Shown here: in pieces, positions 16,118 to 25,039 of the stretch | Position numbering within the stretch: position 1 is the stretch's first letter | How the letters are laid out: every line of letters begins with the position of its first letter | Assembly: GCA_946415755.1 (NCBI GenBank) | Contig: CAMKTS010000009.1 | Coordinates: 33,573-97,572 of the forward strand | Source: an uncultured Prevotella sp. | Lineage (GTDB): Bacteria > Bacteroidota > Bacteroidia > Bacteroidales > Bacteroidaceae | DNA length: 64,000 nt | Direction: 5' to 3' | Notes under the pieces: model-generated | What the model saw: the letters and a program-made list of their open reading frames with translations, nothing else | Database searches by the model: none | What the model was told of the DNA's origin: nothing | Position numbers and translations under genes: made by a program

Positions 16118-18301
16118 TTATTTCACGATGAATTTCTTGCCGTTGCGGATGAAGAGGCCCCTGGGCAGCTGCGTGTCGCTGACGCGCTGTCCGGCAAGGT
16201 TGTAGGTCTCGCCGTTGTTCATTCCTGATTTCTGATTGCTTATTTCGGAAATGCCGGTGGTGTCGGTGATGTACTTCTTGAAGAAGTCCATGAAGGTGGT
16301 GTTCCACTGGCCGTTGGTGCTGTGCTGCAGCTCGGCGTTGAAGACTACCTGCTTGTCGGCCTCGGCCGTCTGCACGTTGTTGTAGGGTGCCAGGTTGGTG
16401 TGCGGCGGGCATACATTGTCCTGCAGGCCTACGCTGGTGATGTAGGGGCACGTGATGCTGGTGGCCAGGTTCTTCGTGTCGTAGTAGGAGAGGAAGGCGT
16501 AGAGGTCGGCATCGCTCATCGTGCCACCGGCTGCGACGATTTCCTTCTGGCAGTTGAAGGCCACGCTGGCGGGCCAGCTGGCAATCTGGAAGTAGTCGGG
16601 GAAGTCGCCCATGAAGGTGATGGCGGGGGCGATGGCCTTGAACTTATAGTTGCTCAGTGCGGCGGCAGCTACGGTGAAGGCACCGCCCTGGCTCTGTCCC
16701 TCGGCAAAGAGGTTCTGCATGTCGCTCGTCGGGCGTGATGCCAGGAAGTCGATGGCGCGCAGGCAGTCCATATAGGCACCGCGATAGTAGTAGGCATCCT
16801 TGTTGCCGAACTGGTAGGCAAACCAGTCGCCGTAGATGTTGGTGAAGTCGCGGTCGATGCCGTCGTCACGTCCGGAAGCCGGGCGGTTGTTGACGCTCTG
16901 TCCGCGGTTGGAGAGCACGAACTCGGCATACTGTGCCTGCTCGTCGCTGTCCCAGCGGGTGTCGAAGCACCACGGGGTAGCGCTGTCGCCGCCCGGACGG
17001 TACTCGCTGTCGTAGCCCTGGTAGTGGATCAGCACGGGGTGCTTCTGGCCGTCGGTAGGCTCGGCATAGTAGCCGCGGATGATGACGGGGTCGCCGCTCA
17101 GGCCGTCGGCAATCGACTGCATCTCGACGAGGTATACCTTGCGCTTGCTGCCCGACCGTGCGGGAATCTCGGTCATCGTGGCCTCTACGGGTACGGCGGC
17201 CAGTTGCTGCTTGGCGGCTGCCCAGTAGCTGTCGAAGTCGTTCTGCTTGTCGGTAGCCGACACGATCTGTGTGGGATTCACGGCGAAGTAGAAGCCGCGC
17301 GCCAGGTCGTCGTTAACGGTAGCGGTGGCGTGGTAGATGCCAGCCTGCGGGGTGTCCTCCAAGGTCAGCACGATGTCTTGCGAGCCGTTGGCTGGCACGC
17401 TGACGCTCTTGCCGACGGTGCATACGGGCTCCTGCTTGTCGGTGAAGACTTCTATGAAGGCATTGGCGGTGACGGCCTCTGCGTAGGGGTTCTCCGCGTG
17501 GATGGTGAAGCTGGGCGCACCGTCGGTGAATACCCAGTTGTCGGTGACGGGTACGCTCAGTGCCAGCGTCTTGATTTCATCGGCGTTCCACAGCTCTACG
17601 GACGTTACGGTGAAGTTGACACCCGAAACCACCATACCGTTGGCTTGCAGCTCTGCGAGCATTGCGGCGGTGATGGTGTACTGCTGGTACTTTCCGGCGA
17701 TGTAGGTGTCCTCGCTGTCGCTCAGTGTGGGCCATCCATCAACGGGGTTGCGCAGCGCCAGGTAGGCTCCGGCACCCAGATTCTTGAACTTGATGCGCAT
17801 CAGCTGACCCTCCGTTGCGTCGGCAAAGGCCGTTGCCGGCAGCTGCTGATAGCCGCTCCAGTTGCCGATGGTGGTAGCACCCACCCATACGGCGTGGCTG
17901 TAGTCGCCACCGTCGCCCTCAATGGTCTCAATAGCAGTCAGCGTGAAGCCGATGCCTGCCACAATCAGGCCTGCGGCTTTCAGCTCGGTGAGGGCAGGGG
18001 TCAGCATGATGTAGCTCACCTCAGTCATGCCCTCGGCGATGGCTGTGTTGGCGATGCCCTTCAGGTTGCCGCTCCAGTCGCCCTTGGCCAGCGATACCTG
18101 CGGCCATTGGGTACCACCGGTGAACTGGAATTTCACCACCAGCTGGTCGCCGGCCTTCATGTTCTCGAACTTAGCAGCTTCTAACTGCAGGAATTTGCCG
18201 TTGTTCCAGTCAATCACTTGCTCTCCGCTCCAGATGACTGCTGCATTCATGGCCATCGGCAGTAATGCTGCCATCAGCACTACGAGTAAGAATCGTCTCA
18301 T
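16118..18301 (-). CDS. CE7-family acetyl(xylan) esterase with two N-terminal CBM-like modules and C-terminal sorting-type tail
   Basis: 727-aa secreted esterase. A signal peptide (MRRFLLVVLMAALLPMAMNA) is followed by two copies of a beta-sandwich module of about 110 residues, each of the form 'VW.G....W ... GD.L.IKF ... ML.EL...G..V.G..FT.T.VE'. The alpha/beta-hydrolase domain (roughly 350-690) shows CE7 features: RGQ (in SNRGQSVNNRP), the nucleophile motif GQSQGG, the acid in GLQDNVCPP and a C-terminal His (ELQHST, where many members have HE). The last residues, GLFIRNGKKFIVK, are shared with three other secreted proteins here. CE7 enzymes deacetylate oligosaccharides; beside two mannanases, acetyl-mannan is a plausible substrate. 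Confidence 0.88.
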   Translation of the reverse strand: MRRFLLVVLMAALLPMAMNAAVIWSGEQVIDWNNGKFLQLEAAKFENMKAGDQLVVKFQFTGGTQWPQVSLAKGDWSGNLKGIANTAIAEGMTEVSYIMLTPALTELKAAGLIVAGIGFTLTAIETIEGDGGDYSHAVWVGATTIGNWSGYQQLPATAFADATEGQLMRIKFKNLGAGAYLALRNPVDGWPTLSDSEDTYIAGKYQQYTITAAMLAELQANGMVVSGVNFTVTSVELWNADEIKTLALSVPVTDNWVFTDGAPSFTIHAENPYAEAVTANAFIEVFTDKQEPVCTVGKSVSVPANGSQDIVLTLEDTPQAGIYHATATVNDDLARGFYFAVNPTQIVSATDKQNDFDSYWAAAKQQLAAVPVEATMTEIPARSGSKRKVYLVEMQSIADGLSGDPVIIRGYYAEPTDGQKHPVLIHYQGYDSEYRPGGDSATPWCFDTRWDSDEQAQYAEFVLSNRGQSVNNRPASGRDDGIDRDFTNIYGDWFAYQFGNKDAYYYRGAYMDCLRAIDFLASRPTSDMQNLFAEGQSQGGAFTVAAAALSNYKFKAIAPAITFMGDFPDYFQIASWPASVAFNCQKEIVAAGGTMSDADLYAFLSYYDTKNLATSITCPYITSVGLQDNVCPPHTNLAPYNNVQTAEADKQVVFNAELQHSTNGQWNTTFMDFFKKYITDTTGISEISNQKSGMNNGETYNLAGQRVSDTQLPRGLFIRNGKKFIVK

Positions 18302-18354
18302 TTTCTACGTAACGTTTTTAAGTTAATAATTAATAGTTTTCTCGATTTCTGTTG

Positions 18355-18362
18355 CAAAGATA
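18355..18362 (-). promoter_or_regulatory. -7 box for the CE7 gene
   Basis: TATCTTTG on the minus strand, 53 bases before the ATG at 18301. Confidence 0.6.
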
Positions 18363-18469
18363 CGAAAAAATATTGAAACATGCTGATACTTTCTTGACTT
18401 ATATTTTGCAGATGTGTGAAATTATCAGAAAAAAGCAACAAAAGACAATGCTTTTCAGAAAAATATCGC

Positions 18470-18477
18470 TACCTTTG
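18470..18477 (+). promoter_or_regulatory. -7 box for the GH26 gene
   Basis: TACCTTTG 39 bases before the ATG at 18517. Its position rules out starts further upstream in the same open frame. Confidence 0.65.
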
Positions 18478-18516
18478 CACTCGACAAATAACAAGAAACT
18501 GAAAACCGCTATCACA

Positions 18517-19602
18517 ATGAAGAAAGCATTTCTACTGATGACCGTTGCGCTACTTGCCGTCACGCTCGCTGCCGAGGCCGCCGACAAGTCGCAGTACCAA
18601 TTATCTAATAAGAACGCGACGCGCGAGGCACAGCAGGTGTTCGACGTGCTCAAGGAGCTGTACGGCACCCACATCATTTCGGGCACCGTAGCCGATGTCG
18701 ACTGGAACATCCGCGAGGCCGAGAACGTGTATAAGTGGACGGGCCAATGGCCAGCCCTCAACGTGTTCGACTTTATGACTATCCACGCCTCGAAGGATGT
18801 CAACCCCAAAGGCTGGATCGACTACTCTGACGATACCGTAGTGCGCGACTGGTGGAAGGCCGGAGGGCTGGTGGGTATCATGTGGCACTGGCAGGTGCCT
18901 GCCAACGATGGTGTGAACCTTACCTGCACGCCCGGCGCAAAGCCTGGCGAGACGAGCTTCGATGCCGAAAAGGTGGTGACTCCCGGCACCGACGAGAACA
19001 AGCGCGCCATGAAGGAGCTGAAGCAGGTGGCGGGCTATCTGAAGAAGCTGCAGAAGGCCAAGATTCCCGTCATCTGGCGACCCTATCACGAGGCCGCTGG
19101 CAACACCTACGAATATCGTGGCGGCGGTGCTTGGTTCTGGTGGGGAGCAAAGGGTGCCGAGGCCTTCAAGAAGCTGTGGCGCTTCACCTACGACTACCTG
19201 GTACACGAGCAGCAGCTGAACAACCTCATCTGGGTGTGGACGTCGCAAACCGATGACCACGACTGGTATCCCGGCGACGATGTGGTCGACATCGTGGGGC
19301 GCGACTGCTACTACGCCCTGCAGTATCCGCTGATGAAGGACTTCCAGCAGCTCTCCGCGCAGTATCCCACGAAGATGGTCACGCTGGCCGAGTGTGGCAA
19401 CGGCGATGATGTCGATATGGCCCCGTTGCAGAAAATCTGGGAGCAGGGTGCCCGTTTCTCGTGGTTCATGCCCTGGTATGATGCCTCGTACAACAAGGGC
19501 TTCGAGACCTCCCACCAGTTTGCCAGCGACCAGTGGTGGCGCGATGCTTTCGCTCTGCCCTATGTCATCACCCGCGAACAAATGAAGCAAAGAATCAAAT
19601 AA
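18517..19602 (+). CDS. GH26 endo-beta-mannanase, secreted
   Basis: Retaining hydrolase of beta-1,4-mannan. 361 aa from ATG 18517; the open frame extends 55 codons further upstream, but that part lies before the promoter, and the chosen Met begins a typical signal peptide (MKKAFLLMTVALLAVTLAAEA). Clan GH-A residues are visible: acid/base Glu192 in WRPYHEAAG and nucleophile Glu292 in VTLAECGNGDD, with aromatic subsite residues (WFWWG) at about 206-210. It stands divergently from the CE7 esterase and 35 bases ahead of a secreted multi-module protein, so it probably leads a mannan-degradation operon. Confidence 0.93.
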   Translation: MKKAFLLMTVALLAVTLAAEAADKSQYQLSNKNATREAQQVFDVLKELYGTHIISGTVADVDWNIREAENVYKWTGQWPALNVFDFMTIHASKDVNPKGWIDYSDDTVVRDWWKAGGLVGIMWHWQVPANDGVNLTCTPGAKPGETSFDAEKVVTPGTDENKRAMKELKQVAGYLKKLQKAKIPVIWRPYHEAAGNTYEYRGGGAWFWWGAKGAEAFKKLWRFTYDYLVHEQQLNNLIWVWTSQTDDHDWYPGDDVVDIVGRDCYYALQYPLMKDFQQLSAQYPTKMVTLAECGNGDDVDMAPLQKIWEQGARFSWFMPWYDASYNKGFETSHQFASDQWWRDAFALPYVITREQMKQRIK

Positions 19603-19637
19603 CAATAATACATTTTTAATAAAACGAAACTACAACA

Positions 19638-21350
19638 ATGAAAAAAACATTATTACTCATGATGGCAATGCTCGGTTTGGCCGGAACGGCTAAAGCCGAT
19701 GTGGAATGGACGATATGGGAAGGAAATATTAATATGTCGGAAGGCAATCCTGGCAATTGGATCAATAATTTATATCTGGGTTCTGTCAACTTTACCAACT
19801 TAGCAGTAAATGATATTATTTACCTGACATTTACTGTAAACGACGGTGCTGAAAATAGCTATGTTGCGCTTTACAGGCAGAATCATATTACTGAACCTTC
19901 TGAATCTTGGCCAGAGACAGAGATGGTACACAGTACAGAGACGACAGCAGATTATGCTTATGTAATCACCAGCGACATCTTAGCATATTTTCAAGATGCG
20001 TCATTTGCTAATTTAGCTATTAAAGGAACAGATTATACACTGACAAAGGTTACTATAAAGAAAGCAACCTCAATGATAAAAAATGTTGTATGGACAGGTA
20101 CGCACAATACCAACAATTGGAGTGGACTGAGTATTGACGCTTCGTATTTATCAGGTATGGTAAATAACGATTATTTGTATTGTAAAGCTACTAGACATAC
20201 ATCTGCTATCATTATAGATGAAAAAAGCGTAACACCTACATATTGGGCTGCTCAGTTCCAAGACTGGAGTAGTGAAGCTACTAAATATAGCAATATCGAA
20301 TGTAGTGATTTCAATCATGATTTTTGGGCAAGGGTGGCCGATGCTTCTCTTGTAAGCAATCATACAATGGGTGTGACTGGCTATTGCGAGGACATTACAG
20401 AAGTGAGCTATCTTCATCCTGTTTCTTCCTTCTCTATCGGAGTTTCAGGCTATGCAACCTTCTCCGCTGATAGAGAGGTAACAGTTCCTGTAGGAACTAC
20501 AGCATATAAAGCAACGGTTTATGCTGGTAGTGTAACGCTAACTCCGTTCACAGGCAATGTTATTCCTGCCAATACAGGAGCGATTATTGCTGGCGACAAG
20601 GGTTCTGTGCTGGAGTTCCTGGCCTCTTCAGCTGGTAGCAGCGAGACAAGCGACCTCATTTCTGTAGCCTCCGCAACAGATGTGACAACACTCGCAGAGA
20701 GTGGATATGACCTCTATGTGTTGTATAACAATGCGACCAAGAACTCTTTGGCTCTTGGACTTGGTGACAGTGATGTGAATTCAAAGTGGGGAGATGGCAC
20801 CACCTATTCGTCGAATGTTATTACTTTTACGGAAGCATGGAAAGGCTGCGGCTGGTGGTTCAGCAATGAGGGCGTAGATTATTCTGCCTATGATCGTGTA
20901 GAGGCCTCTTTTTCCTCTGAACAGTCAGGGCGTCTTGTCGTGGATTATGCTGATGGAACACAGAGCTATACAGATTATCCGGCGAATTCAACATCAGTAA
21001 CAATAAACTTAGATAGAACCAAGAAGAATATTGTCAAAGCTATTTATTTCTGTTCTGGAGAATCATCAAGCACTATCACGCTTTCCAGTGTAACCCTCTA
21101 CGGCACTGTCGCTGAATTTCGCAAGACCACATCAGGCACTATAGCTGCCAACAAGGCATATCTTAAGATAGCTAGTGGAAGCCCGGCCCGTTTAGGCATA
21201 GTTTTTGGTGAGGCTGAGACCACAGGTGTAACAGCAGTAAAGGCTCCGATAGTTGCTGATGACCGTATTTACACGTTGAGCGGTCAAGAGGTGAAGACTG
21301 CTACTCGCGGTATTTACATTAAGAATGGAAGAAAGTTTGTGGTGAAATAA
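19638..21350 (+). CDS. secreted multi-module protein, putative carbohydrate-binding, C-terminal sorting-type tail
   Basis: 570 aa with a signal peptide (MKKTLLLMMAMLGLAGTAKA). Two N-terminal modules (about 22-135 and 140-255) follow the same pattern as those in the neighbouring CE7 esterase. Then come a domain with GYATFSADREVTVPVG and IPANTGAIIAG, common in Prevotella secreted proteins, and another sandwich around KGCGWWFSNEGVDYS. It ends GIYIKNGRKFVVK. No catalytic motif is recognised, so binding of mannan or surface display is the likeliest role. Codon use is clearly richer in A and T than in the flanking GH26 and 379-aa genes, which may mean a separate origin. Confidence 0.75.
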   Translation: MKKTLLLMMAMLGLAGTAKADVEWTIWEGNINMSEGNPGNWINNLYLGSVNFTNLAVNDIIYLTFTVNDGAENSYVALYRQNHITEPSESWPETEMVHSTETTADYAYVITSDILAYFQDASFANLAIKGTDYTLTKVTIKKATSMIKNVVWTGTHNTNNWSGLSIDASYLSGMVNNDYLYCKATRHTSAIIIDEKSVTPTYWAAQFQDWSSEATKYSNIECSDFNHDFWARVADASLVSNHTMGVTGYCEDITEVSYLHPVSSFSIGVSGYATFSADREVTVPVGTTAYKATVYAGSVTLTPFTGNVIPANTGAIIAGDKGSVLEFLASSAGSSETSDLISVASATDVTTLAESGYDLYVLYNNATKNSLALGLGDSDVNSKWGDGTTYSSNVITFTEAWKGCGWWFSNEGVDYSAYDRVEASFSSEQSGRLVVDYADGTQSYTDYPANSTSVTINLDRTKKNIVKAIYFCSGESSSTITLSSVTLYGTVAEFRKTTSGTIAANKAYLKIASGSPARLGIVFGEAETTGVTAVKAPIVADDRIYTLSGQEVKTATRGIYIKNGRKFVVK

Positions 21351-21362
21351 GAACGATAAAAC

Positions 21363-21539
21363 ATGAATAAAATGAAAAAGATATATTTGATTCCTGAAAC
21401 GAATATTGTGTTTCTCCATACTATAATGCCTATTCTTGGCAGCTCTCCTATTCCGGTCAATGATAGTGACCCTGCTGTTGATGCTGGTGATGCTGCTGCA
21501 CCTGAATTGTTGGGAATGATAGGACTGATCTTTGATTAA
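21363..21539 (+). CDS. 58-aa small protein of unknown function
   Basis: Starts 12 bases after the preceding stop and ends 19 bases before the next start, so it sits tightly inside the operon. It begins MNKMKKIYLIPETNIVFLH, continues with a short hydrophobic middle and an acidic Ala/Asp/Pro stretch (NDSDPAVDAGDAAAPE), and ends LLGMIGLIFD. Small proteins beginning 'MKK.YI.P....V' are common in Bacteroidales, but I know of no function. It lacks a signal peptide. Translational coupling is suggested by the spacing. Confidence 0.5.
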   Translation: MNKMKKIYLIPETNIVFLHTIMPILGSSPIPVNDSDPAVDAGDAAAPELLGMIGLIFD

Positions 21540-21558
21540 CAAATCGATTTAGTAGCCT

Positions 21559-22698
21559 ATGAAACGACTCACGTTGATATCGCTCGCCCTGATGGGGCTG
21601 ATGCTCTCGGCATACGCTGCCGAGAAGACCATCCTGATAGGACCGAAGACCATCGGGAAGGGCTGGAAGGACAAGATAGTGATTCTGCCAGAGCAGTTTA
21701 AGAACGCCAGCGAGGGCGACATCATGACGCTCTATACGGAACCGATGAGAGGCTCGGCACAGGCGGCCTACCAAAGTCCGAAAGACTGGCAGCCGATTGC
21801 CCCGGAGTATGCTTACTTCGGCGTGCGAGGCCCCGTGCGTACCACGCTGACCGCTCCGATGCTGGCACAGCTGAAACAGTACGGATTGGGCATCGGCGGT
21901 CACGACTACCGCATCGTGCGCGTCACCATCATGCCCGCCTCCGACATGCAGGAAACGGTGATCTACAAAGGACCGTCGGTGCAGATGCGCGACGACTGGA
22001 GCCAGAATGCCGACATGCAGCGTAGCACGTTCCAGGGCGTGCAGATGGGCGACGACGTGCGCTTCTACGTCAGCAAGGTGAAGCCTGGTGCAGCCTTTAA
22101 GCTGTCGGACACCCAGTGGAAACCCATCGACGCTTCGGTGGACGGGGCACAGCTGGCGGGCGACTACTTCAACTGGAGCATCAACGACCAGATGCAACTG
22201 GTGAAGCTGCAGCTGGCGGGTGCCGACGGGGTGGTGATGCACGTGGGCGGCAAGGGCTACCAGCTGGATCGTATCAGCATCGTGCGCTGTGTGGCGGAAC
22301 TCGACCCCGACGTCTCTACAGCACAGCGCGCCCCTACGGAGTATGCGCTGCATCCCGGAGAGCTGTTCAGAGGCGAGAAGGTGTTTCCGGCCGACTTCAG
22401 CGAGAACCTGCGGCTGACGGCGGCTCCCTTCCAGGAAATCGACAAGAACTACGCCCTCGTGGTGAGCTATCGCCTGCTGCCTGACGCGAAGGAGGCCAAG
22501 CTGTCGTTCCGCGAACAGCGCGGCGACTGGCACGACATCTCCGGAGCCGCAGAGCCGCAGTGGCGCGAGCTGAACGGCCGTAACGTGGTGCTGCGCTTCG
22601 ACGATGACATCCTCGACAAGGTGAAGACGAAGGGTATCGTCATCTCCGGCGCAGGATTCCAGCTCACAAAGGTGCTGCTGGTAAAGGCCGGACAATAA
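21559..22698 (+). CDS. secreted protein made of three CBM-like modules
   Basis: 379 aa with a signal peptide (MKRLTLISLALMGLMLSAYA). The mature protein consists of three consecutive modules of about 110-120 residues (about 21-140, 141-255, 256-379), each with a Trp near its start, a GD pair before a central strand, and an ending such as GLGIGGHDYRIVRVTI or GIVISGAGFQLTKVLLV. This is the same pattern as in the CE7 esterase and the 570-aa protein. There is no catalytic signature and no C-terminal sorting tail. It is probably a polysaccharide-binding protein of the mannan cluster; the binding role is inferred. Confidence 0.7.
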   Translation: MKRLTLISLALMGLMLSAYAAEKTILIGPKTIGKGWKDKIVILPEQFKNASEGDIMTLYTEPMRGSAQAAYQSPKDWQPIAPEYAYFGVRGPVRTTLTAPMLAQLKQYGLGIGGHDYRIVRVTIMPASDMQETVIYKGPSVQMRDDWSQNADMQRSTFQGVQMGDDVRFYVSKVKPGAAFKLSDTQWKPIDASVDGAQLAGDYFNWSINDQMQLVKLQLAGADGVVMHVGGKGYQLDRISIVRCVAELDPDVSTAQRAPTEYALHPGELFRGEKVFPADFSENLRLTAAPFQEIDKNYALVVSYRLLPDAKEAKLSFREQRGDWHDISGAAEPQWRELNGRNVVLRFDDDILDKVKTKGIVISGAGFQLTKVLLVKAGQ

Positions 22699-22716
22699 GC
22701 ACACACAAGAAGGCAT

Positions 22717-22746
22717 AAAAAAAAGAGGCACGCGCCTCTTTTTTTT
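22717..22746. terminator. bidirectional terminator
   Basis: A8-GAGGC, loop ACGC, GCCTC-T8. The symmetric hairpin has an A-run before and a T-run after, so it can serve both the 379-aa gene (plus) and the GH5 gene (minus) that converge here. Confidence 0.85.
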
Positions 22747-22749
22747 GTT

Positions 22750-24045
22750 CTATTTCACCCGGCTCATGCGGTCAACCTGTTCGCGAACAACGGAGAGCGT
22801 GGTGCTGTCGGTGGCAAAGACGCTGTTAAGCCCCTGAGCCTCCTGGGCGGGGTCGCCCGTATAGTCGTCGCCCACCTCCCACTGCTCGTGGCGTGGCTGT
22901 GCAAAGCCGCCCCATCCCCAGAAGTTACAACCGGCAAAGCGGCCTCCCTGCTCGGCATTGTCGGCAACGAGCGAGAAGACGAACTTGTAGTAGCTGTCGC
23001 GGCCAACCGTGGTACTCTCCTTCGAGAAGGCGAAACCGTCGCGCGGATAGCCGAACTCCTCCATCACCAGCGGCTTGTTCAGACTGTCGCAGATGGCCAG
23101 ATGGCGGTCGATATAGTCCTTGGTATTGGCGCAGGCACGCGGCAGGTGCTCGATGAGTGAGTCGGGCTTAGCCCATCCCCAGTTGTAGGGCCACAGGTGT
23201 ACGTTGCAGTAGTCGATATTCTTGTCCTGACAGATGCGGCGGTAGCTGTCGTAGTCGTTCTCGCAACCCCACGAGCCCTCGCTGCCGATGCTGATCAGGT
23301 GGTTGGGATCCAGCTCGCGGATCAGCGCAGAAGCTTCAGCCAGCCACTTCTCGAAGTCGGGGAGTGCCTCTTTGGCGAAAGCACGCGGCTCGTTGCCAAT
23401 CTGCCACGACATGATGGCGGGGTCGTCGATGTATTTCACGCCGGTATAGCGGTTGGTGCGGGTGATGATGTCGCGCACGTAGCTGTAGAACAGTTCGTGG
23501 GCCTTCGTGTTGGAGGCATACTGTGCCATAGCCGCCATGAAGGCGGGATAGCCCGCATCGTCGGGGCGAGGCTGTTTTCCAAGTCCGGCATGCTCCAGGT
23601 AGAAGCCGTAGCCGCCGCTCCACTCCCACGAGTTGTTGAGGTAGAGCACGGCCACCATCTGCCGCTTTCCCATCTCCATCAGAAGGTAGTCAAGACCGGC
23701 CAGGATGGTGTCGTTGTATTCGCCGGGCTTCACCTGCAGCGTAGGCTCCACCTTCGTCTTCACGCCGCGCTCACCGTCGCTGCCCACGAGGATGCGCAGG
23801 TTGTCGATGCCCATCCGCTTCATCTCGTCCAGTTCCTTCTGCAGCCGCTGGCGGTCGCCGCCCTGACCTTCCGAAGCCAGGATGGCTCCGTACCAGAAGT
23901 TGGTTCCCACGTAGTAGTAGGGCTTGCCGTCGCGCACGAAGTGTCCGTTCTCTACTCGCACAAAGTCGCCCTGTGCCGTCTCTGTCTTCTGGCAGCCCAC
24001 CATCAACATTGCAGCCGCTGCCAGCATCACCATTAGTCGTTTCAT
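22750..24045 (-). CDS. GH5 (subfamily 7-type) endo-beta-mannanase lipoprotein
   Basis: 431 aa. The lipobox MVGC places the modified Cys at residue 18, so the enzyme is anchored to a membrane, probably outward-facing. GH5 residues: acid/base Glu219 in WQIGNEPRAF and nucleophile Glu330 in PLVMEEFGYPRDG, with the N-terminal 'FVRDGKPYYYVGTNFWYG' typical of mannanases of subfamily 7. The beta/alpha barrel occupies nearly the whole mature length; there is no extra module. It converges with the CBM-like genes and completes a set of two mannanases plus an acetyl esterase. Confidence 0.92.
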   Translation of the reverse strand: MKRLMVMLAAAAMLMVGCQKTETAQGDFVRVENGHFVRDGKPYYYVGTNFWYGAILASEGQGGDRQRLQKELDEMKRMGIDNLRILVGSDGERGVKTKVEPTLQVKPGEYNDTILAGLDYLLMEMGKRQMVAVLYLNNSWEWSGGYGFYLEHAGLGKQPRPDDAGYPAFMAAMAQYASNTKAHELFYSYVRDIITRTNRYTGVKYIDDPAIMSWQIGNEPRAFAKEALPDFEKWLAEASALIRELDPNHLISIGSEGSWGCENDYDSYRRICQDKNIDYCNVHLWPYNWGWAKPDSLIEHLPRACANTKDYIDRHLAICDSLNKPLVMEEFGYPRDGFAFSKESTTVGRDSYYKFVFSLVADNAEQGGRFAGCNFWGWGGFAQPRHEQWEVGDDYTGDPAQEAQGLNSVFATDSTTLSVVREQVDRMSRVK

Positions 24046-24072
24046 GATTCTCTCTTTTTAGTTATTTGCCTA

Positions 24073-24080
24073 CAAAGGTA
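24073..24080 (-). promoter_or_regulatory. -7 box for the GH5 gene
   Basis: TACCTTTG on the minus strand, 27 bases before the ATG at 24045. Confidence 0.65.
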
Positions 24081-24166
24081 CGAATAAGTAGGAACTTACG
24101 ACACCCAAAGACGTTAAATAATCCCAAAAACACGCTACGTTCTCTCCTTATTATAAAAATTATTGC

Positions 24167-24174
24167 TACATTTG
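24167..24174 (+). promoter_or_regulatory. -7 box for the GT11-like gene
   Basis: TACATTTG ending 7 bases before the ATG at 24182, so the transcript would be nearly leaderless. Confidence 0.55.
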
Positions 24175-24181
24175 CAAGAAT

Positions 24182-25018
24182 ATGAGAGTAATCTGCGATG
24201 CCCCCGGACAGACGTGCAACCGTTTGTGGACTTATGTGGCCAGCGTGGCTCAGTGTGTTGCTGAGCGGCGGCGAATGGTCATCATCTTCTTCGACTGGAC
24301 CATCGAGGACTTCCCGCAGTTGCTGCACGCCCCCTTCATCTACTATCCGCTCTGGCACAAGTGGTATCTGGAGCGCGGCAACGGCTGGAACAACTACAAG
24401 GGGCTGACGTGGAAGGTGACGCACAACAAGAAATGGGACGGCGTGTTCCGCTTCCTGGGATTCACCAAGGGCTGGCAGACGCGCACCGACACCCGCTACC
24501 TGCAGCAGACGCTGCCGGAGCTGAAACGGATTTTCCGTCCGAAGGACAGCATCATGCAGAAGGCCGAAGAGATGGTGGCGGCACTGCGCAGCGAGAGCGA
24601 CCTCGTGGTGGGCGTGCATATCCGCAGGGGCGATTATGCCACCTGGAACGACGGCCGCTTCTTCTACGAGCTGGACGATTACCGCCGCTTCATGCTCCGC
24701 ATACAGGAGTTATATAAGAACAGGCGCGTGAGCTTCTTTATCAGCAGCAACGAAGACTTCGCGGCCGACAACTTCGAAGGCTGCAACTGCCGCCGCTTCG
24801 GCCGCGAGCCGTCGGGAGCCATCCTCGACCTCTACACCCTCTCGCTCTGCGACCGTATCATCGGCCCCTTCAGCAGCTATTCGCGATGGGCTTCCTTCAT
24901 CGGCGAGGTGCCCCTCTGCTTCCTCGAGTCGAAAGACCAGCAGTTTACCGAGGGTAGCTTCTCGAAAATCGTGGATTTCTTCCACTTCGACAACGGCAAG
25001 GAGATATTTGACTGGTAA
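24182..25018 (+). CDS. GT11-like alpha-1,2-fucosyltransferase-type glycosyltransferase
   Basis: 278 aa, cytoplasmic or membrane-peripheral. The segment VVGVHIRRGDYATW carries the HxRRGD motif of alpha-1,2/alpha-1,6-fucosyltransferases, which contacts GDP-fucose. The C-terminal part (DLYTLSLCDRIIGPFSSYSRWAS) matches the family's third motif region. The N-terminus (MRVICDAPGQTCNRLW) corresponds to the 'GNQLFQ/GxxCNRLW' strand seen in GT11 and related nodulation-type enzymes. Family call is good; donor and acceptor are inferred. It is followed by an acyltransferase gene 21 bases on, suggesting surface-glycan decoration. Confidence 0.8.
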   Translation: MRVICDAPGQTCNRLWTYVASVAQCVAERRRMVIIFFDWTIEDFPQLLHAPFIYYPLWHKWYLERGNGWNNYKGLTWKVTHNKKWDGVFRFLGFTKGWQTRTDTRYLQQTLPELKRIFRPKDSIMQKAEEMVAALRSESDLVVGVHIRRGDYATWNDGRFFYELDDYRRFMLRIQELYKNRRVSFFISSNEDFAADNFEGCNCRRFGREPSGAILDLYTLSLCDRIIGPFSSYSRWASFIGEVPLCFLESKDQQFTEGSFSKIVDFFHFDNGKEIFDW

Positions 25019-25039
25019 GCGCGGGGGTGTGACTTTAGG

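Noticed and set aside
18352..18516. Longer GH26 start at 18352
   Set aside because: It lies upstream of the TACCTTTG box and would put 55 residues in front of a perfect signal peptide.
16118..24045. A complete SusCD-type mannan utilisation locus
   Set aside because: No SusC or SusD gene lies in or next to the cluster; the only pair in the window belongs to the pectin region.
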